Origin: Bacillus norwichensis
GTDB lineage: Bacteria > Bacillota > Bacilli > Bacillales > Bacillaceae_C
DNA length: 64,000 bases
Direction: 5' to 3'
NCBI RefSeq assembly: GCF_014836955.1
Contig: NZ_JACSPV010000004.1
Coordinates: 30,837 to 94,836, forward strand
Below are positions 8,781 through 18,015 of the stretch, piece by piece. A model generated the notes under the pieces. The model was not told where the DNA came from. It worked only from the letters and a program-made list of their open reading frames with translations, and made no database searches. The translations under genes and the position numbers were made by a program. Position 1 is the first letter of the stretch; each line of letters begins with the position of its first letter.

Positions 8781-8824
8781 CTAATTATAATTGGATATAA
8801 CTAGTTATAATTAGATATAATTAG
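8781..8824. promoter_or_regulatory. Tandem 20-bp direct repeat in the yvgK/modA divergent region, candidate operator
   Basis: Two head-to-tail 20-bp units (8781-8800 and 8801-8820) differ at only two positions (A/G at unit position 4, G/A at 13), followed by TTAG, the start of a third unit. The core is TTATAATTRGATATAA. They lie between the two divergent starts, 25-68 bases upstream of modA. Exact tandem spacing of 20 bp (about two helical turns) suggests side-by-side binding of a regulator, most simply the adjacent YvgK-like protein. Confidence 0.55.
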
Positions 8825-8848
8825 AAATTCCTTTTTAGGGGGATCACG

Positions 8849-9658
8849 ATGAAAAAACTCGGAATTTTCATGTTGCTCATTGCTTCATTGCTTTTTGCAG
8901 GCTGTAGCAGCAATAACACAAGCGAACCAAACAACCAGGATTCAGCGGAAAAATCCAACAAAGCTGAAGAAAAAACACCATTGACTGTTTCCGCCGCAGT
9001 TAGCCTGACGGACGCGTTGGAAGAAATCAAAGAGCTTTACGAAAAAGATCATCCAGTTGAATTGACTTTTAATCTAGGCGGGTCAGGTACACTAGCCCAG
9101 CAAATTCAGCAAGGTGCCCCAGTTGATATTTTCATTTCTGCCAACCAAGAATGGATGGACACACTTGAAAAAGAAGATCTTGTCAATACCTCGACAAGAG
9201 AAAACGTAACGGGTAATAAAATCGTCTTGATTACAGGAGCAGACTCCAAAATCAATTATAAATCAGTTGATGAAATCTCTGCAGCCGATCTAGATCAGAT
9301 TGCTATTGGGAATCCTGAAAGTGTCCCTGCTGGAGAGTATACAGAAGAAATTTTACATAATCTAAAAAAATGGGATGAACTGAAAGATAAGCTTGTATTG
9401 GCTAAGGATGTACGCCAAGTTTTGACGTATGTTGAAACTGGAAACGCCGACATTGGATTTGTTTATGAAAGTGATGCGGTAACCTCCGATAAAATCAAAG
9501 TTTTATCAACTATCGACGAGTCATTGCATGATCCGATCATCTACCCAGGAGCCGTCTTAGCGGATACAAAACACGAAAAAGAAGCGGAAGAATTTCTGAA
9601 ATTCCTGGAAGCGGAAGAAGCACAAAGCATTTTGGAAAAATACGGGTTCAAGAAATAA
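8849..9658 (+). CDS. modA: Molybdate ABC transporter substrate-binding lipoprotein
   Basis: 269-residue lipoprotein: signal peptide with lipobox LFAGC (Cys about residue 19), then a charged linker and a ModA domain. The domain has TVSAAVSLTDALEEI, LGGSGTLAQQIQQGAPVDIFISA and GNPESVPAGEYTEE, matching the family's oxyanion-binding segments. It captures molybdate (possibly tungstate) outside the membrane and delivers it to ModB. Start is ATG 8849 after AGGGGGATCACG. It is the first gene of modABC, with a candidate operator immediately upstream. Confidence 0.93.
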   Translation: MKKLGIFMLLIASLLFAGCSSNNTSEPNNQDSAEKSNKAEEKTPLTVSAAVSLTDALEEIKELYEKDHPVELTFNLGGSGTLAQQIQQGAPVDIFISANQEWMDTLEKEDLVNTSTRENVTGNKIVLITGADSKINYKSVDEISAADLDQIAIGNPESVPAGEYTEEILHNLKKWDELKDKLVLAKDVRQVLTYVETGNADIGFVYESDAVTSDKIKVLSTIDESLHDPIIYPGAVLADTKHEKEAEEFLKFLEAEEAQSILEKYGFKK

Positions 9659-9681
9659 AAGCTGTAAGGTATGATTGAACT

Positions 9682-10356
9682 ATGAACTATTCTCCGCTTA
9701 TACTTTCATTTAAAACGGCCGCTATCGCAACGGTGATTGTCTTTATCACAGGGGTTGTCCTTGCAAGGATCATCGGACGTAACTCTTTTTATGGAAAAAG
9801 TGCAGTGGAAGCCATCATTTTGCTTCCGCTCGTGCTTCCCCCTACCGTTGTCGGTTTCGGCCTCTTATATATTTTTGGAAAAAACGGGTTCATAGGAAAA
9901 CTATTACTCGACTGGTTTGATTTCCAAATTGTTTTCACCTGGTATGGGGTATTAATTGCTGCGGTTGTCGTTTCTTTTCCATTGATGTACCAAAGTGCTG
10001 CTGCCGCCTTCCAACAATATGATCCGAACGTAGAAAACGCGGCCTACACGATGGGTGCTTCGAAATGGAAAGTGTTTTGGACCATTTCCTTTCCCCTTGC
10101 CTGGCCAGGCCTGCTGGCAGGGACTGTCCTTTCCTTCGCGCGTGCCCTCGGTGAGTTTGGTGCCACGCTCATGATCGCTGGCTATATCCCAAACGTCACG
10201 GATACGATTCCGCTTGCCATTTATTTCGCCGTGGAATCGGGAAATATGGATTTGGCCAAGTTCTGGGTGGTCATTATTGTTACCCTTGGCTTCAGTGCTA
10301 TCTTATGGCTGAATTGGTGGAGCAAAAGGAATATGATGAAACATTCGAAGTCCTGA
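9682..10356 (+). CDS. modB: Molybdate ABC transporter permease
   Basis: 224-residue permease with five to six membrane segments. It carries the EAA coupling loop (ENAAYTMGASKWKVFWTISFPLAWPGLLAG, about residues 116-145) and the family's FARALGEFGATLMIAG. It forms the membrane channel of the molybdate importer. It follows modA by 23 bases and precedes the ATPase by 13, consistent with one operon. Confidence 0.93.
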   Translation: MNYSPLILSFKTAAIATVIVFITGVVLARIIGRNSFYGKSAVEAIILLPLVLPPTVVGFGLLYIFGKNGFIGKLLLDWFDFQIVFTWYGVLIAAVVVSFPLMYQSAAAAFQQYDPNVENAAYTMGASKWKVFWTISFPLAWPGLLAGTVLSFARALGEFGATLMIAGYIPNVTDTIPLAIYFAVESGNMDLAKFWVVIIVTLGFSAILWLNWWSKRNMMKHSKS

Positions 10357-10369
10357 TGGAGGGATGACT

Positions 10370-11038
10370 GTGCTTACTGTTGATATTCAAAAACAACTAT
10401 CTCACTTTGAACTGAATATACACTTTTCGGCCGACAATGAAATTGTCGTGCTATTCGGTCCTTCCGGCTCCGGCAAAACAACCATCCTCAATAATATTGC
10501 GGGACTTAGTCATCCCGATTCAGGGATCATTCGTTTAAATAATACAGACCTTTTTAATGGCAAATCCATCATCCCCATCCAAAAAAGGAAAATTGGCTAT
10601 CTCTTTCAAGACTACGCTCTTTTTCCGCATATGACTGTGTGGAAAAATATCACTTATGGCATGAAAAACGAAGCGTTTGCCCAAGAGTTAATGAAGGAAC
10701 TTCGGATCGAACATCTGGCCGCCAAATATCCATCTGAAATATCTGGTGGAGAAAAACAACGCACCGCCATCACTAGAGCGATTGCTACTGAACCCGACGC
10801 ATTACTTTTAGATGAACCTTTTTCGGCACTTGATGATGAAACAAGGAAAAAGAGCCACGAAGAACTGATTCGTATTCACCAACTTTGGCGCATCCCCATT
10901 ATTTTGGTTACACATAATCATGAGGAAGCAAAAAAGCTTGGAAATCGGATTTTATATTTGGAAAAAGGAGAAATTATTGAGGGATATGTAAAAAAAGACG
11001 GCCATACGGAGAAATCAAAGCCGTTCGTGACATCGTAA
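10370..11038 (+). CDS. modC: Molybdate ABC transporter ATPase, short form lacking the Mop/TOBE domain
   Basis: 222-residue ABC ATPase: Walker A GPSGSGKT, Q-loop LFQDYALFPHMT, signature SGGEKQR, Walker B ALLLDEP, H-loop VTHNH. Full-length ModC proteins are around 350 residues with a C-terminal molybdate-binding TOBE/Mop domain; this one stops after the ATPase domain plus a short charged tail. Molybdate feedback on transport would therefore be absent or handled elsewhere. The start is set at the GTG at 10370, six bases after GGAGGG; the ATG at 10364 is directly against that site. Substrate is taken from the modAB context. Confidence 0.85.
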   Translation: MLTVDIQKQLSHFELNIHFSADNEIVVLFGPSGSGKTTILNNIAGLSHPDSGIIRLNNTDLFNGKSIIPIQKRKIGYLFQDYALFPHMTVWKNITYGMKNEAFAQELMKELRIEHLAAKYPSEISGGEKQRTAITRAIATEPDALLLDEPFSALDDETRKKSHEELIRIHQLWRIPIILVTHNHEEAKKLGNRILYLEKGEIIEGYVKKDGHTEKSKPFVTS

Positions 11039-11080
11039 ATCCAGCCAAGAAGCAACCAGCAGGACTGACCTTCTGTATAA

Positions 11081-11125
11081 AAACAGCCAGTTACCGATAT
11101 TATACAGGTGACTGGCTGTTTAATT
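11081..11125 (+). terminator. Terminator after modABC
   Basis: A 15-bp near-perfect stem (AAACAGCCAGTTACC pairing with GGTGACTGGCTGTTT, one wobble) about 40 bases after the modC stop, followed by TAATTT. The stem strength supports a rho-independent terminator. Confidence 0.7.
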
Positions 11126-11210
11126 TGACTTGTTGTATAGGATATAGCCGTTATGTCGTTAAGATTGACATTTCTAACCTGCCCTTATTTTTTAGATTTA
11201 TGAATCCAGC

Positions 11211-11330
11211 AAATGTGCTTTGCGTATTTGCGCCCAGATTTTAACTTTATTCAACTGGGATTTGAATGGACTACCTATATGATTTCATCTCACTTACTAA
11301 GTGAAAGACTTCTACTGAATGAAGTTAAAA
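11211..11330 (+). repeat. Family-1 interspersed repeat, copy A (internal deletion)
   Basis: Begins with the family's GCGTATTTGCGCCCAGATTTT block and jumps straight to AACTTTATTCA...GAATGAAGTTAAA, skipping the central hairpin and the CCGCCGGAGG segment. The AACTTTATTCA / TGAATGAAGTT closing arms are kept. It fills most of the gap between modC and the LysR gene; the remainder (to 11463) is AT-rich leader. Confidence 0.8.
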
Positions 11331-11463
11331 GAGTACAAATTTATTGAAAACACTTTCATTTTAAATGTAAACTATAGTGTATGCATTATTTTAAATATAT
11401 ACTATTTGGGAATTAGATATATTTCATATAATATTTCATTAACTTATTAAGAGGAGAAATTAA

Positions 11464-12363
11464 ATGGACCTTCATCGTTTGCGTTGTTTCATAAAAATAG
11501 TGGAGGAAGGAAGTGTTTCCAAAGCTGCTGAAGCGATGAATATGACGCAGCCCCCTTTGAGCATTATGATGGGAAAGCTTGAAAAAGAATTGAAAGTATC
11601 ACTGTTTGACCGCTCTGGACGCCGATTGACTTTAACGAGAGACGGTGAATTTCTCTATCAACGGGGAAAGGAACTGATTGCATCTACTGAAAATATGGTG
11701 AAGGAATTGTCGGAACATAACGACGGGATGCGTGGGACGGTGACCGCTGGGTGCATCACATCCGCCAATCTGTTCATCATTCCCGATGCCGTCAAAAAGC
11801 TCCGTGAGGAAGCACCGAATATTATCATGCGTGTCAAAGAAGGAAATTCATCATTCGTTCTTAATGAATTGCGAAATCATAAAATTGATATCGGCATTGT
11901 CCGAACCATTTTCGAAGCGGAGGATCTCCACATATCCACCCTTTTGACGGAGCCTTTATTACTGGCGTTACCGCCTGGACATCCCTTATTAGAAAAAAAC
12001 TCGATTAGCATTGCCGATCTGCGAGATGAAAAGTTCATTCTTCCGACATCTTCACATGGTTCCGGAATTGCCGAAGAGATTATGGAGGCCTGCAACAACA
12101 GTGGCTTTACGCCTAACGTTATTTATTGGGGTACGGAAGTTTTTCCAATGCTCCTTATGGTGATGAAAGGTGTGGGAATTAGCTTCGCACCATATAATTT
12201 TAGCCGCATTCACTGGCCAGAACTCCCGAAGCTTGTTCCATTGGCTGAACCCAAACTAGAAACGAAGCTTAGCTTGGTCACACTGCAAAAACATTATCAG
12301 CCTTCGACAGTCCAACGTTTTTTAGACATCACCAGAGCAGTTGCCAGGGATTTGCAGCCCTAA
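11464..12363 (+). CDS. LysR-family transcriptional regulator
   Basis: 299-residue LysR-type regulator. The winged helix-turn-helix lies at residues 1-60 (LHRLRCFIKIVEEGSVSKAAEAMNMTQPPLS) and a substrate-binding co-inducer domain covers about 90-295. Start ATG 11464 after GAGGAGAAATTAA. It stands alone: the next gene downstream is convergent and modC upstream is terminated. The effector and targets cannot be inferred from position. The length and the IMMGKLEKELKVSLFDRSGRRLTLT segment are standard. Confidence 0.9.
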   Translation: MDLHRLRCFIKIVEEGSVSKAAEAMNMTQPPLSIMMGKLEKELKVSLFDRSGRRLTLTRDGEFLYQRGKELIASTENMVKELSEHNDGMRGTVTAGCITSANLFIIPDAVKKLREEAPNIIMRVKEGNSSFVLNELRNHKIDIGIVRTIFEAEDLHISTLLTEPLLLALPPGHPLLEKNSISIADLRDEKFILPTSSHGSGIAEEIMEACNNSGFTPNVIYWGTEVFPMLLMVMKGVGISFAPYNFSRIHWPELPKLVPLAEPKLETKLSLVTLQKHYQPSTVQRFLDITRAVARDLQP

Positions 12364-12370
12364 ACTGAAA

Positions 12371-12394
12371 TGGGCGGAGCCCCTGCCCCGCCCC
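12371..12394. terminator. GC-rich hairpin between convergent genes
   Basis: GGGCGG and CCGCCC flank a short loop directly after the LysR stop and immediately before the end of the convergent thioredoxin-like gene. There is no good T-run, so terminator function is only moderately supported. Confidence 0.4.
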
Positions 12395-12399
12395 AGCTA

Positions 12400-12954
12400 T
12401 TATTTCACTTCATTCAAAATATTTTTCATGCTTTCATAAGAATTGTCCCAGAAATGAGGCTTCTCTTTGAACGTTTTTGCAACAATTTTTACCATCGCTT
12501 TGAATTTTTCATCATAGCTCTCATCATCCTTAGGTGGTAGCTCTTTCCTGTATTCGTCGACAAATGCTTTCGTTGATTCCGTAATTGGGCCCCATTTACC
12601 AACTTGTTCGCCATTTTCATCAATGAAGATGAAAATCGGAATTACCCGTTTACCATTTGTTAAATATTGCTCCATCAAATCCAGATGCTGATCTCGCGGA
12701 AGCAACCGAACATCCATCCCTGCTTTTTCCGCCAAACGAAGCAAAACGGGAACATTCAGCATACAATGGCCACACCAAACTTCGGCCAAAGCTACAGCAC
12801 GCAGATTCTTCTCTTTTACTTTATTAAAAAAATCCTCATCTGCTGGGAGCTGGAAGTTTTCATAGATATGTAAGAAACCATCTTTTTGATGCTCTAATTC
12901 ACTTATGTACTCCTCAGGCCTCAGCCCTTTCTCAAACCAATCATTCAAGTTCAA
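12400..12954 (-). CDS. Thioredoxin-family protein
   Basis: 184-residue cytosolic protein with a thioredoxin-like fold. The active-site motif is WCGHC (ALAEVWCGHCMLNVPVLLRLAEKAG, about residues 53-77), and a cis-proline region appears at KRVIPIFIFIDE. There is no signal peptide. The group is annotated as thioredoxin family and is thought to act on disulfides; the partner is unknown. Start is a TTG at 12954, nine bases after AAGGAG. It is divergent from the thioesterase gene. Confidence 0.82.
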   Translation of the reverse strand: MNLNDWFEKGLRPEEYISELEHQKDGFLHIYENFQLPADEDFFNKVKEKNLRAVALAEVWCGHCMLNVPVLLRLAEKAGMDVRLLPRDQHLDLMEQYLTNGKRVIPIFIFIDENGEQVGKWGPITESTKAFVDEYRKELPPKDDESYDEKFKAMVKIVAKTFKEKPHFWDNSYESMKNILNEVK

Positions 12955-13031
12955 TCTTTGTCACTCCTTCATTTTTCTTATAAAAAGCTTATCGAATCTT
13001 GATTATTCTGTAAACAAAACTGCTTGTCTAT

Positions 13032-13037
13032 TATAAT
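13032..13037 (+). promoter_or_regulatory. -10 element for the thioesterase gene
   Basis: TATAAT about 50 bases upstream of the chosen TTG start. The only in-frame ATG (13058) lies just 20 bases after this box, which supports the downstream start with its AGGAGG site. The -35 is poor. Confidence 0.4.
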
Positions 13038-13087
13038 ATAGATAAAGATAGAAGATTATGAAATCAAAAAGAGGAGGAATCGAAAAA

Positions 13088-13564
13088 TTGAAAAAAATTA
13101 TTCATGCTATTCAAGATGAATATCCAGATGAATTCGCTCATTGTTTTGGATGCGGGCGCTTAAATGAGGCAGGGCATCATTTTCGTACTGGATGGGACGG
13201 TGACAAAACACTCACCATTTATGAGCCAAAACAAGAACACACTGCGATTCCCGGGTTTGTTTACGGCGGATTGCTTGCCTCGCTAGTCGACTGCCATGGA
13301 ACAGGCTCGGCGGCACTTGCCTTACATAGGAAAAATGGCCATGAACCGGGGAGCGGGCATGCCGCTCCCCGGTTTGTCACCGCCTCATTACATGTCGACT
13401 ACCTGAAGCCTACACCACAAGGGACAGCTTTAAACGCATTTGGCCTAGTTGAGGAGATTCATCCAAAGAAGTGGAAAACTTCAGTAGAAGTCTTCGCGGG
13501 GAATGTTCTTTGTGCAAAAGGCGAAGTGATTGCTGTCGTCATGCCCGAAACTTTTAGGGCTTGA
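13088..13564 (+). CDS. PaaI-type hotdog-fold thioesterase
   Basis: About 158-residue hotdog-fold protein: FVYGGLLASLVDCHGTGSAA is the central helix with the conserved G-G-x-x-x-x-x-D pattern, followed by TASLHVDYLKPTP and the paired strand. Such proteins hydrolyse acyl-CoA thioesters. An N-terminal HCFGCGRLNEAGHHF segment is typical of this subgroup. The start is TTG at 13088, ten bases after GAGGAGG; the ATG at 13058 lies upstream of that site. It appears monocistronic, with a repeat downstream. The substrate is unknown. Confidence 0.8.
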   Translation: MKKIIHAIQDEYPDEFAHCFGCGRLNEAGHHFRTGWDGDKTLTIYEPKQEHTAIPGFVYGGLLASLVDCHGTGSAALALHRKNGHEPGSGHAAPRFVTASLHVDYLKPTPQGTALNAFGLVEEIHPKKWKTSVEVFAGNVLCAKGEVIAVVMPETFRA

Positions 13565-13627
13565 AGATCATGTCCAATAAGTGCCCTTCTTCAAAAACGA
13601 TCACAATCTTTTAAGAAGTATGATGAT

Positions 13628-13788
13628 CAAATATACCTTGGCGTATTTGGCACAGATTTTATCGCGATCCGCTCGATAAAATCTGTGCCATCCGCCGGAG
13701 GCGTTACCTGTGCAACCGGAGTTTGCCCCCTCACTGAATGAAATATTAAATTCCCACTATATACAGTGGGAGACTTCTGCTAAAGCAC
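13628..13788 (+). repeat. Family-1 interspersed repeat, copy B
   Basis: Contains CCTTGGCGTATTTGG, then a perfect 16-bp hairpin (13649-13664 with 13674-13689, arms GGCACAGATTTTATCG), CCATCCGCCGGAGG and the end GTGGGAGACTTCTGCT. The first hairpin is longer and more perfect than in other copies. It occupies the gap between the thioesterase gene and putB; nothing else is evident in 13789-13952 apart from the putB leader. Confidence 0.85.
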
Positions 13789-13952
13789 CAGCCCTAAACC
13801 ATTTGCTATCTCTTTCATTCCTCTTTCCTGTAGCCCCTTTGTTCTAAACCAACAACAAAAATACCCAAAGTTTGTTCTCTTCAGACGATGCTAGATATAT
13901 TCAAAATTTATACAATGAATTTAAGTCTAATATATCCAAGGTGGTGAATAGA

Positions 13953-14870
13953 ATGGAAGCGGTAACAAGAAACTTATTTTTATTTCTTTCCAAAAACAAT
14001 TGGCTAAACGAGATGGCAAAAAAAAGAGGCGGTAATATTGTTACAGGAAAGATCATTGCAGGCACTAATTTTCCCAGCTCAGTCCAAATCATTAAAGAAC
14101 TGAACAGCAAAGGCCTAGCCACCACTGTTGACCATTTGGGAGAATTTGTCCATTCAGAAAAAACAGCCGTTGAAAGGACGGAAGAAGCTATTACCACAAT
14201 TGAAACGATTAGCAGAGAAAAGCTTGATTCCCATATCTCCGTCAAAATGACGTCGCTCGGCCTTGATATCGATCGGGATCTCGTTATCAATAATATGAAA
14301 AGAATTTTAGATACAGCAGAAAAACACGGCGTAATGGTGACAATTGATATGGAGGATGAGCCTCGATGTGAAACGACAATTGAACTATTTGAACAGTTCA
14401 GGCAGTCATACACTTGTATCAGCACAGTTTTGCAGGCCTATTTGTATCGGACAGAACAAGACCTGAAAGAATTAAGTTCTATGAAACCGTTTTTACGACT
14501 CGTCAAGGGAGCGTACAAAGAGCCCCAAACTGTAGCCTATCCAGATAAAAAAGATGTGGACCAAAATTATAAAAAATTGATCGAGCAAAGCTTTAAATTG
14601 GGATTGTATATTGCAATCGCTACTCACGACGATCACATGATTGAGTATACAAAGGAGCTAGCTGCGAGATTACAGATTCCAAGTGATCAGTTCGAATTCC
14701 AAATGTTGTACGGCATGCGGAACAAAACTCAATTAGAACTTGTGAAACAAGGATATAAGATGAGAGTCTACGTTCCTTACGGACGTGATTGGTACGGATA
14801 TTTTATGAGAAGGCTAGCTGAAAGGCCAGCTAATATTTCATTCGCTTTTAAAGGTTTCGTAAAAAATTAA
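13953..14870 (+). CDS. putB: Proline dehydrogenase
   Basis: 305-residue FAD-dependent proline dehydrogenase (B. subtilis PutB-like, same length). The family core is visible: HISVKMTSLGLDID, VTIDMEDEPRCETT, LRLVKGAYKEP, IATHDDHMIE, FEFQMLYGMR and VYVPYGRDWYGYFMRRLAERP. It oxidises proline to pyrroline-5-carboxylate and passes electrons to the membrane quinone pool. The start is the ATG at 13953, eight bases after AAGGTGG; an upstream in-frame ATG at 13872 would add 27 unconserved residues. It is the first gene of putBCP. Confidence 0.95.
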   Translation: MEAVTRNLFLFLSKNNWLNEMAKKRGGNIVTGKIIAGTNFPSSVQIIKELNSKGLATTVDHLGEFVHSEKTAVERTEEAITTIETISREKLDSHISVKMTSLGLDIDRDLVINNMKRILDTAEKHGVMVTIDMEDEPRCETTIELFEQFRQSYTCISTVLQAYLYRTEQDLKELSSMKPFLRLVKGAYKEPQTVAYPDKKDVDQNYKKLIEQSFKLGLYIAIATHDDHMIEYTKELAARLQIPSDQFEFQMLYGMRNKTQLELVKQGYKMRVYVPYGRDWYGYFMRRLAERPANISFAFKGFVKN

Positions 14871-14900
14871 TCATTTTATATTGATAAGGAGCTGTATTGT

Positions 14901-16445
14901 ATGATCACTTATAAGCATGAACCATTCACAGATTTTTCCAAAGAGGAGAACAAACAAGCATTCAAGGCAGGGCTTAAGTTAGTGGAAAACTATCTTGGCA
15001 TGGAATATCCACTAATTATCGACGGTAAGAAAATTACAACGGATGAAAAAATCATTTCGATTAACCCGGCCAATAAAGAAGAGATTGTCGGAAAGGTTTC
15101 TAAAGCAAACCGGGAACTAGCCGAGCAGGCGATGGATAGTGCATTCACAGCCTTCCAGTCTTGGAAAAAAGTGAAACCGGAAATTCGTGCAGATATCCTT
15201 TTCAAAGCTGCTGCTATCATTCGCCGCAGGAAACATGAATTCTCTGCTCTGCTTGTCAAGGAAGCGGGCAAGCCATGGAATGAAGCGGATGCTGACACAG
15301 CGGAAGGCATCGACTTTTTGGAGTACTATGGGCGACAAATGCTTGAGCTAAAAGATGGCAAACAAGTAGAAAGCAGACCTGGGGAATACAATCGTTATGA
15401 CTACATTCCACTTGGCGTCGGTGTCATTATTTCCCCATGGAATTTCGCCTTTGCCATCATGGCTGGTACAACAGTGGCAGCGATCGTTTCAGGAAATACG
15501 GTACTTTTAAAGCCGGCATCCACGACGCCTGTTGTTGCAGCCAAGTTTGTTGAGGTAATGGAGGAAGCCGGACTGCCGAAAGGTGTGCTCAACTATATTC
15601 CAGGAAGCGGATCTGAAGTCGGCGATTTTCTTGTTGACCATCCCAAAACCCGTTTTATCAGTTTTACAGGATCAAGAGAAGTCGGAACCCGCATTTACGA
15701 ACGAGCTGCCATCGTAAACGAAGGGCAGATCTGGTTGAAGCGTGTAATTGCTGAGATGGGAGGAAAAGACACGATTGTCGTTGATAAGGAAGCGGATTTG
15801 GAACTTGCCGCCCAATCAATCGTCAGTTCAGCTTTCGGTTTTTCTGGTCAAAAATGCTCCGCATGTTCCCGCGCTATTATTGTTGAGGATGTATATGAAG
15901 AAGTATTAAATCGGGCAGTTGAACTGACAAAAGAGTTAACTATTGGTGATCCTTCTAATCAAAATAATTTTATGGGGCCTGTAAACGATCAAAATGCTTT
16001 TGATAAAATCATGAAATATATTGAAATTGGAAAAAGTGAAGGTGAATTGATGATTGGCGGAGAAGGCGATGATTCCAAAGGCTATTTCATCAGGCCAACT
16101 ATTTTTTCCGGTCTTGCCCCTGAAGCACGCATCATGCAGGAAGAGATTTTTGGTCCAGTTGTTGCCTTCACCAAAGCAAAAAACTTTGATGAAGCATTGG
16201 AATTTGCCAATAACACGGAATATGGGTTGACGGGAGCCGTCATTTCTAACAACCGCCTGCACCTGGAGCAAGCACGTGAAGACTTCCATGTCGGAAATTT
16301 ATATTTTAACCGCGGCTGCACTGGAGCAATTGTCGGATACCAACCTTTTGGAGGTTTCAATATGTCAGGAACGGATTCCAAGGCAGGAGGACCTGATTAC
16401 TTACTGCTTCATATGCAGGCAAAAACTACATCTGACATGTTATAG
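14901..16445 (+). CDS. putC: 1-pyrroline-5-carboxylate dehydrogenase
   Basis: 514-residue aldehyde dehydrogenase of the RocA/PutC group. The catalytic glutamate lies in [18 protein letters not shown] and the catalytic cysteine at about residue 319 in [11 protein letters not shown]. The NAD site segment is [19 protein letters not shown]. It converts glutamate semialdehyde to glutamate, the second step of proline use. It sits 30 bases after putB with AAGGAG upstream. Confidence 0.95.
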   Translation: MITYKHEPFTDFSKEENKQAFKAGLKLVENYLGMEYPLIIDGKKITTDEKIISINPANKEEIVGKVSKANRELAEQAMDSAFTAFQSWKKVKPEIRADILFKAAAIIRRRKHEFSALLVKEAGKPWNEADADTAEGIDFLEYYGRQMLELKDGKQVESRPGEYNRYDYIPLGVGVIISPWNFAFAIMAGTTVAAIVSGNTVLLKPASTTPVVAAKFVEVMEEAGLPKGVLNYIPGSGSEVGDFLVDHPKTRFISFTGSREVGTRIYERAAIVNEGQIWLKRVIAEMGGKDTIVVDKEADLELAAQSIVSSAFGFSGQKCSACSRAIIVEDVYEEVLNRAVELTKELTIGDPSNQNNFMGPVNDQNAFDKIMKYIEIGKSEGELMIGGEGDDSKGYFIRPTIFSGLAPEARIMQEEIFGPVVAFTKAKNFDEALEFANNTEYGLTGAVISNNRLHLEQAREDFHVGNLYFNRGCTGAIVGYQPFGGFNMSGTDSKAGGPDYLLLHMQAKTTSDML

Positions 16446-16469
16446 TCATGGAAATGGAGATGACTTGAT

Positions 16470-17936
16470 ATGACTGACGAGACATTAAAGCTTGTTACGA
16501 TTATTGTATATATGATTCTCATGCTTGTAATCGGATGGGTCGCCTTTAGAAGGACGGGCGACCTGACCGACTATATGCTTGGCGGGCGATCTCTCGGACC
16601 GGCCGTTACAGCACTCAGTGCCGGGGCAGCGGATATGAGTGGTTGGCTGCTTATGGGTCTGCCGGGAGCCGTCTATGCAACCGGATTAACCAGTGTCTGG
16701 ATTGCCATTGGATTGACAGCAGGCGCTTATTTAAATTGGATTTTTGTTGCGCCGAGACTGCGTACCTATACTCAAGTGAGCAATGACTCTATTACGATCC
16801 CTTCTTTTTTTGAAAACCGGCTAAAAGACAATACCAAACTACTGCGAATCGTTTCAGCCCTTGTCATCTTGGTCTTTTTTACCTTTTATGTTTCTTCGGG
16901 TCTTGTTGCAGGAGCAGTTTTCTTTGAAAGTTCTTTCGGATTCGGCTATCAGCAAGGGCTGCTCATCATTGCACTCGTTGTTGTGGCCTATACACTTTTT
17001 GGCGGTTTCCTTGCTGTTAGCTGGACAGACTTTGCACAGGGCCTAATCATGTTGGTCGCACTGTTGATTGTACCCGCATTGGCCATCATGCATACGGGCG
17101 GTCCGGCAAAAACAGTTGAAACGATTCAGTCTATTGATCCTAAAGTTTTCTCATTTTTCAGGGATACAACCTTTATCGGAATTATTTCCCTCCTTGCCTG
17201 GGGTCTCGGTTATGTGGGGCAGCCCCATATCATTGTAAGGTTCATGGCTATCAATTCAGTAAGAGAAACAAAAGTAGCGCGCCGGATTGGGATGAGCTGG
17301 ATGATTATATCGTTGTTGGGAGCTGTACTGACAGCCCTGATTGGGATCGCATATTTCCATACGACGAATCACACACTCCATGATAAGGAAGCTGTCTTTA
17401 TCGAGCTTGGTCAAATCCTTTTCCATCCATTATTCGCAGGTTTTGTCTTAGCGGCGATTCTTGCTGCCATCATGAGTACCATCTCATCACAGTTAATCGT
17501 CACTTCAAGTGCTCTGACTGAAGACTTGTACAAATTACTTTTCCGTCGTGATGCCAGTGACAAAGAGCTGGTCTTTTTCGGACGAATGGCAGTTTTAGCC
17601 GTGGCATTGATAGCCTTTATCCTCAGCTCCAATAAAACAGAGTCCATCCTAAACCTTGTCGCTCATGCATGGGCGGGGTTTGGAGCTTCATTCGGACCAC
17701 TCGTTGTATTAAGCCTATATTGGAGGAAATTGACCAATTGGGGGGCAATTGCTGGAATGGTCGCTGGAGCAGTCACCGTGCTTGTTTGGCAAAGCTTGGA
17801 CTCTGCGTTATATGAAATCATACCAGGCTTCATCATCAACCTTCTCGTTGCAGTGATTGTCAGTCTAATCACCTATAAACCAAATGAAAAAATTGACAAA
17901 GAATTTGATGAAAGTTTACGCCTCCTAAAGGAATAA
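16470..17936 (+). CDS. putP: Sodium/proline symporter
   Basis: 488-residue solute:sodium symporter with about 13 membrane segments. The N-terminal GGRSLGPAVTALSAGAADMSGWLLMGLPG and the GYVGQPHIIVRFMA segment are hallmark PutP sequences. It imports proline for the two enzymes encoded upstream, 24 bases after the putC stop. A strong terminator follows, so putBCP is a complete operon. Confidence 0.95.
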   Translation: MTDETLKLVTIIVYMILMLVIGWVAFRRTGDLTDYMLGGRSLGPAVTALSAGAADMSGWLLMGLPGAVYATGLTSVWIAIGLTAGAYLNWIFVAPRLRTYTQVSNDSITIPSFFENRLKDNTKLLRIVSALVILVFFTFYVSSGLVAGAVFFESSFGFGYQQGLLIIALVVVAYTLFGGFLAVSWTDFAQGLIMLVALLIVPALAIMHTGGPAKTVETIQSIDPKVFSFFRDTTFIGIISLLAWGLGYVGQPHIIVRFMAINSVRETKVARRIGMSWMIISLLGAVLTALIGIAYFHTTNHTLHDKEAVFIELGQILFHPLFAGFVLAAILAAIMSTISSQLIVTSSALTEDLYKLLFRRDASDKELVFFGRMAVLAVALIAFILSSNKTESILNLVAHAWAGFGASFGPLVVLSLYWRKLTNWGAIAGMVAGAVTVLVWQSLDSALYEIIPGFIINLLVAVIVSLITYKPNEKIDKEFDESLRLLKE

Positions 17937-17948
17937 TGAATTTTCATG

Positions 17949-17998
17949 AAGCGTTCAATGAAAGTGTGATAAACTTTTCATTGAACGCTTGTATTTTT
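17949..17998 (+). terminator. Rho-independent terminator of putBCP
   Basis: Perfect 15-bp stem (AAGCGTTCAATGAAA and its complement) with a 12-base loop, followed by GTATTTTTGG. It separates putBCP from putR. Confidence 0.85.
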
Positions 17999-18015
17999 GG
18001 ATGGGGGGAGTTTGA

